Of a stretch of 64,000 bases of DNA, positions 57,763 through 64,000 are shown one piece after another. Numbering within the stretch: the first letter of the stretch is position 1; each line of letters opens with the position of its first letter. The DNA is from Calycina herbarum. Lineage: Eukaryota; Ascomycota; Leotiomycetes; Helotiales; Pezizellaceae. The stretch covers positions 62,001 to 126,000 of the forward strand of contig LLEY01000041.1 of the NCBI GenBank assembly GCA_001414485.1, written 5' to 3'. The notes beneath the pieces were generated by a model, which saw nothing but the letters and a program-made list of their open reading frames with translations, had not been told where the DNA came from and did not search any database. The position numbers and the translations under genes were made by a program.

Positions 57763-60700
57763 TATTATTATTATTATTCTTACGCTGTATAGGCTATAGG
57801 CCGAGCTCTAAGAGCAAGTAGTATATCTTCTGTTCTAGTTTATAGTGTCTTTCGGTCTGTTCTTCTTTGTCTCTTAAGTTTCTTTATAAGCGTACGATAC
57901 TCCTTTCTTGATTCCTACTACTGTCTATTTAGAGCTCTTCTCTCTGACCCAGTAACAAAATAGAGGGGTAGGTTGAAGTGCTTAACTGCTAAAGCGTGTG
58001 TTAGTAGTATAGAGAGCGCCTAGGCGCTCTCTTAGAACTGGCGGAGCCGGGGTCTTGCTCTCCGGCGCGCCTCGGCTCTCCCTTCCTCTTCCTCCCTTTC
58101 TCTTACCTCTTCTTCGCTTTCCTCTCTATCCTCCTCGAGTAATTCTAACGTTAGCCTATATTCCTAAAGTCTTCTAAGTCTAAGTAGCTAGGTAGTGATT
58201 CTTAGTGCTAGCTTCCTATTCGCTAGTGCTCCTCTTAGCTCTCTTAAGTCTTCGATACTCTTCCTAAGGGCCCTTGTAAGTGCTTCTCTCTCTTATAGAA
58301 TATCCTAGTAGAATAGTACTAGATGCCCCACCGTCTCCCTTCCGCCTACGTACGTATACTATAGTGTTAGCTAGCCTAGTACCCTTCTTATAAAGAGGAA
58401 GGCGTTAAGCCCTATTACCCCTGTTCTTGCCTAGACGAGTAGTAAGCTCTTTGCCTTAGCGAGCCCTTTATAGACTTTCCTTAGCTCCTAGTTTACTAGG
58501 TCTGCCTTGTCTAATGCTTCTATATACTATGTTAGGTTCTTCTCTTAGGCTCTCTTTCTTTAAGCCTCTAGGCGTTCCTACTACTCTATAAGCGTAGTAT
58601 TATGTCGGAAACCTCCTCCCTCTATTCCCTACTCTTCTTCTTATACTTGCCTCGCCCTCTAGGAGTACGGCATCGCTTTTCCTAGCTTTAACAGTCTTCC
58701 CTTCCTTCTTCTTAGCTACGTAGCTATATTCTTATAAGCACCTTAGATTAGCTTTCCTAGTTAAGACGTTTGGAATTTCTTTTTAAAAGCAGCTACTCGA
58801 AGGTTAAGGTAGAGGTCTACTAGAGCGTAGTCTGCCTCTACCTCTAGGCTCCGGATCGAGGTAGCTTTATATACTTCTATTACTACTCGTAAACACTTCG
58901 ATTATTATATAGGGAAGCTTCTTACTATCCCCTTTACGCTCCCTCCTTTTAGTATTACGTAGTGCTAAGCTGACGCTCTATATACAATTACACTTCTTAT
59001 TACTACTACGTATATTTACCTCGTATAGTAGTAATCGACGCTCTACGTCTTACTAGCAAGCCTTATAAGTGTAAAGGTCTACGTTATAAGCTTCTTTCGT
59101 ACCCTCTCTCTATACGCTTTCTAGTTTAGTTTCCTATCGAGCTCTACTCTAAGGAACCTTACGTGCTCGACTAGTATAAGCCTTACCTCTCTAAACTACA
59201 CTGTTTCTTTCTATAGGGCCCTCGTCCTTATAAAGTGTATAAGTACTATCTTTTCTAGGCTAAAAGCTATCCCTCGCTTATTTACCTACTTATTATACAC
59301 TCCCTAAGCTAACTCGAGTATCCTATAGTTTACTACTATACTCTTTAATATTATAAGTAGGTTTATATCATCTATAAAGCCTACTATAATTAGCCTATCA
59401 ATCCTTACTAGGTTATCGTATAGTATTAAGGTAAAAAAGATAAATAGTATTAGAGATAGTACTAATCCTTATAATACTCCTTATCCTAGGCTTCTTTTGT
59501 CTATAAACCTTCTATTAAAGAATAGCATAGCTTTATACCTTAAGAGAAAGCTTCCTATCTAGGTTACTACCTACTATAGCACTTTCTTCTCCCTTAAAGT
59601 ATAGAGTAGCCACGTATAATCTACTCTATCGAATACCCCTGCTATATCTAACTAAGCTAGAGACGCGTAGCTCTTATTTTCCTATATTATATATACTCCC
59701 TCTATTACTATTCTAATCGCTAGTTCTATGTTCTAGTACTTCCAGTTACCTATTTACATCCCTAGGAGTATTATAGCGTCTTCTGTAAGCTTCGTAAGCC
59801 TCTACGCTATTACCTTCTTAAGGATCTTACCTATGGTTAAGAGTAGCGCTATTAGCTGGTAGGCCCCTACTTTACCTTATTCCTCTATTATTTTACCTAG
59901 TTTTCTAAGTACTACTACTTTCGTATAGCAGAAGTAGGATAGGAAGTGTTATAAGTAGAAGCTCGCTTCTACTATTACTATAAGCACCTCTCGAAGTAGC
60001 TTATTACACGCTTTTAGAAAGCCGTTCGTAAGTATATCGAACCTTAGTACTTTCTATAGCGCTAATCTTATAGCTGCCTTAATATATTTCTTAGTTACCT
60101 ACTAGCTTACTTTATACTCCTAAGAGAAACTCTTAAAGCTCTATTCCCTATTTAAGATACTAGAGTAGTCGGCTATTAATTCTAGGAAGAACTTCTCTAT
60201 AAGGATACGAGCCTTATCTTCGTAGTTCTTGCCTTTTACTCTACTAAGTAAGGTAAGTGTTAGTAGTGTTAGTGCTTTAGGTTTTACGTATCCTTTAAGG
60301 CGTGCCTACTTTTCGAGTATCTATAGTTTCCTATCGTCTTTTACTACCTCTATAAGTGCCCCTCTCTAGCTCTTCGTCTTTGCCTTTCTACTTATTATTT
60401 AGAGCTCTTAAAGAGCGTCGTCGAGCTGTTTCCTTAAGCTTCTCGTATATAGCTCCCTCTAGGTTCTTTCACACCTTCTTACTTTATTTAACGCCTCTTT
60501 AACCTCTATATTCTACCAAGGTTACGCTCTCCCTCTATCTAGCTTTTAAAGCGGCGTCGAGGCTCGAGCTATTCGTTAAAGCTCTTTTATAAGCTTCTTA
60601 ACAGCTCTCTCAAGCTCCTATACGTTCCGGATTACTAGTATTATAAGGCAATTAGCCTCTGCCTTTACTAACACTTCGTCTATTAGCCTCCAGCTATAGC

Positions 60701-62930
60701 CGAGTATCTACGGTACCTCTCTTTCTTCTCTAGCCGCTATTATAAGAAGTTGAGCTATATAGTCAGACCCTAGTAGGTCTAGCGTCCCCTGCTAAGTAGC
60801 TACGTTTCTAGTAGAGAAGGCTAAGTCAATTATTAAGTTATAAGAGCCTTCTCTTCTCTATATAACCTCGCTATATAGTATATTCCTCTTAAGCGCCTAC
60901 TGTGTAGCAAGCTTAAGGGTAAGGTCTACGTTCTAGTTATATCTCCTATAGATATCCTAGAGAAGGTAGTAAGCGTTTAAGTCTCCTACTACAAGCGCTC
61001 TCCTTAGTCTCGCTTATTAAAACATGTCCTCGATTAGTATTTGCCTAGCTTACAAGTTATATACTAAGTAGACTATTATTTCGTTCGCTCCCTTATCTAT
61101 TATTATACTTACCTAGTTCTTACTAGTAGTATATGTCTAGCTTTCTTTTAATATCTTTTATATATAAAGAGTACTACTACTCTATCTAACTAAATTATAT
61201 TATACCTCGAGCTTAATAAGTAGCTCAAGGAGTCTCTCGCGCTATTCTACACTAGCTCTTAAATCGCTAAAATATTATATTCCTCCTTATAATTTAGAGC
61301 TACGTCGAGTACCTCTAGTATCTTCCTCGTGTTCTAGTATAGTACTATTACACTTATAATAGTCCTATAGGTAGTGTTTAGCCTAGTTCTACTTCGTCTT
61401 CTTCTACTTAGTTCTCTATTATACTAGGAGAGCTTCCTAGCCTTTTAAGAAACTAAGTAAGGTTACTCTCGTTTATAAGTCCTACCTTACTTATATCTAT
61501 TAGCCTCCCTAGTACAGATCCTTACCTTAGTTTCTTCCTCGTAGCCTATAAGCCCTCTTTATAGCTAAACGCGAACAGGTAGAGCGTCTCTACCCCTCCT
61601 TCCTTTAAAGCTATTTATAGATTTATAAATAAGGTTAGCCTATCTAGGTATCGTTCTCTTACTTGCCTATAGTACTATTCTCTTATTCGACATTCCTTTA
61701 CAAATACTAGGTATTCTCCTCTATAATTCCTACATTTTGCTAGGTACTCCTTTAGATCCTTTTTACTAGAGCACTCCTCTTCACCCCCTTCGTACTTCTC
61801 GTACGTATACTAGGCACACCTCTTCTCTTGTTTATAGAAGCATACTATATACCCCTACTTCTAGCACTTAAAGCACCTTTAAGCTACTGCTTCTGCCGCG
61901 TATCTCTCGTATATAAAGTATTATACTTCTTATAGCATCTCTCTCGAGTATAGCCTTCTTACTTCTTCTATTATTATCACCTCTAGAATGTAGTTCCGAA
62001 GAGCTAGCCTCTCCTAGCCCTAGCGTTCTCTATACTTGCTCCCTTATTATATAATCTTTAGTACTCTTATACCAGAGGCTTATAAGATACTCTATAGTAT
62101 ACCCGCTGTTCCTCTCTTAAGTATATCTGCCGGGACTCTCTTTACTAACACTGCGAGCGTTCTTACTACTACTACTATCCCTTATCTAAATACCTTCTTT
62201 ACCTAGCTATTATCCTATATATATACTATCTATTTCTCCTCTTTAAACCGTATAATAATATCCCTGCTTTAAAGCTTCCTTGCTATAATTGCTCCTACCC
62301 TATATCCTCCTATATTTATAGCCCTTATTACCTCCTTTAGTAATAGCTTGTCCTTCCCTTCGTCTATCTTTATAGCCTAGATCGTAATCTCCTTTATATA
62401 TTTAGCTAGTATAACGTATTCCCTTTATAGCGTAGTTCCTGCCTCTCTCTATAGCTCTCTAGCCCTGACCCTCTCTGCCTACGTTAGGGTTCGTTCCTTT
62501 ATACCTCTTATCTTCTTTACTGCGATTACGAGCTCCTCTTATAGAATACCTCTTATTATTGTTTCGTCTCCTCCTTTCCTAGCTCTTCTATACTCGAGTA
62601 CCTTTCCCGCTACCTTAATAATTGCCTTAATACCTCTTTCCTCTGTTACTAAGTCGAGTATTACTTAGATTAGGCCCTTCTCTATCACGTCCGTGTATTC
62701 CGATACTCCCCTCCGTCCTCTCTTACTCTACTCTTCTTCGTTCGTTGTTCCACCTTCGCTGTTAGTTGTTAGCGCGTCGGAGAGAGGAGTAAGAGCTCCT
62801 TATAAGCCCTCTATCCCACTACTACCACTGCTACAATTACTCGATATAATCGTAGAGTGTTTTATTCTCTTTCTAGACCGTCTAACGGTCGTCTAAATGT
62901 ATTTCGAGGCTTTTAGAGTCACTTTTAAGA
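57763..62930 (-). mobile_element. LINE (Tad1-like), minus strand, RIP-mutated
   Basis: Read on the minus strand: an N-terminal gag-like ORF with a CCHC knuckle (RCFKC-K-GYIV, about 61845-61880); an APE endonuclease with LVVGDLNAYYLL, then D-I, and NLIIDLAFSTRNVA (about 60990-60800); reverse transcriptase with the decayed GVPQGSPLSPILF region (about 59465) and IIVGFIDDINLL (about 59360, the F-x-DD box). A run of ATT triplets at 57765-57779 reads as an AAT-repeat tail on the element's own strand and marks its 3' end, abutting the gypsy fragment. Stops are TAG at Trp/Gln sites. The 5' end is placed only roughly. Confidence 0.82.
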
Positions 62931-64000
62931 ATATATTAAAAAGTAACTTGATATTATAAGATTTTCTATAAATAAGATACTAGTCTTAGAAGAGTTCTAT
63001 TCTAATAATTTAAATTAAGAGAGCTAGGGACTATATATAAGTCTACTAAGATACATTTATAGACGTCTATACCTACGTCGAGGTATATTAATTATAGAAT
63101 AAGAGATAATCCTACTATATATTATACTACTATAGTAGCGAGGACTAAGTATATCTATTATACTAGACGTAGAAATAGTAAAGACGTAATATAAGAACTT
63201 CTTAAAACACCTCTTAAATAGTATCTTTATCTATACTAATAGAAGCGGTATAGATAATTATATAAGAGCTTCTATAATATCGCTCTTAACTAAATATATA
63301 AGGATAGCGTATATAGGAAATAGTAAAACGTTAATAGTATACGCTGTAGAACTTTAAGGAATTAAGCTAGCTCTATAGATCGTAGTCTAGAACTAAGAGA
63401 GTAGGAATAAAAGAAACAAAGTAGTTATCTTTATAAATAATTAAGCAGCTATTAGAACACTTTAGTACTTAACCGGCAGATTAGGCGTATACGTAGCTAT
63501 TAAGGTAGCAGCTCTAATAGACAAGCTATAGAAGAACCACGGAATCTAGGTTAAGATAAGATAGATACTAGCTTATATAGGTATCTAGGGAAATAAAGTA
63601 GTAGATAAGACGGCTAAGAGTATAGTAAAATCATAATTAGAAGAGAACTAAGGAAACCTAAACGTTGTTTAAACTAAGATATACTACCTATAAGCAACTC
63701 TAAAGACGTGGATTATAAGGTAGATAAGAGCTAAGTAGGTATATAAGTAGGATCTAGAACTAAGAGAGAGAGCTATATATAAATATACTTAGAAGCTAAT
63801 ATATAAGATTCTATGTCTCTACTAGAGACTAAAGAAGTAGTAAAGCTCTTTACTAATCTAGATATATATAGAAAAGATTAGATTAAGAGATTTCCTCTAG
63901 AAGAGAAGTATACCTAGATATAATAATCTAGGATATAAATATAAAGAGAGAAGATAAACTATAAGATATATTATATTAAGATGTTAAAAATTCAAAGACC
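62931..64000 (+). mobile_element. LINE RNase H region, plus strand, heavily RIP-mutated, runs off window
   Basis: 63455-63860 is the mutated counterpart of 1651-2045: AACCGGCAGATTAGGCG, GACAAGCTATAGAAGAACCA, ACTCTAAAGACGTGGATTAT. The part before it contains the start of the RNase H domain (about 63300-63400). Opposite in orientation to the LINE on its left. Confidence 0.72.

Noticed and set aside
62693..62896. 67-codon plus-strand ORF
   Set aside because: It overlaps the 5' part of the minus-strand LINE and has Leu/Ser-rich antisense composition.

Overview
The window looks like an AT-rich, transposon-dense region of a filamentous ascomycete (Pezizomycotina). The evidence is short GT-AG introns, a Zn(II)2Cys6 regulator with an intron inside its cysteine cluster, NLR and HET-domain genes, Ty3/gypsy and Tad1-like LINE elements, and repeats full of TGG-to-TAG and CAA-to-TAA changes, the signature of repeat-induced point mutation (RIP). 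The genus cannot be told from the sequence alone.

Layout. Positions 1-895 hold the 5' part of a Zn2Cys6 transcription factor on the minus strand, which runs off the left edge. Positions 1432-3170 are broken repeats: an LTR piece, a LINE RNase H piece and the left half of a RIP-damaged gypsy reverse transcriptase. From 57518 to 64000 the window is again repeats: the right half of that gypsy fragment, a long minus-strand LINE and a plus-strand LINE RNase H piece.

Main observation. The gypsy fragment ending at 3170 resumes at 49935 at the same site in the element, with a 5-bp overlap (TATTA) on both sides. About 46.8 kb (3171-49934) therefore looks like one clean insertion. Its first gene, about 0.7 kb inside the left end and pointing inward, is a RIP-damaged DUF3435/FluG-type tyrosine recombinase, the family that mobilises fungal Starship giant transposons. 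The rest reads as Starship-like cargo with nested repeats: an HNH-type protein, two aminoglycoside phosphotransferase (APH)-like genes, a nucleoside phosphorylase-NACHT-repeat NLR, TPR relics, a RING-IBR-RING E3, an SRR1-like gene, a HET-domain gene (the only large cargo gene that is open throughout) and several unknown genes.

Nested in or beside it are a complete 7.2-kb Ty3/gypsy chromovirus (8826-16054, TSD AAAAG), two solo LTRs of one family (TSDs CTGGT and ACTAC), a TA-flanked MITE with long inverted repeats, and a Fot1/pogo transposase split by one of the solo LTRs. A second Ty3/gypsy element (49958-57517, minus orientation, TSD CTTTC) was inserted 23 bp outside the right end. Both gypsy elements carry an extra gene antisense to gag-pol next to the 3' LTR; in the second it has two clean introns.

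Most cargo genes carry one or a few nonsense changes of the C-to-T or G-to-A type, so the element looks old and lightly mutated, while its captain and the nested retroelements are heavily mutated. All family assignments come from reading translations by eye; no search was run.
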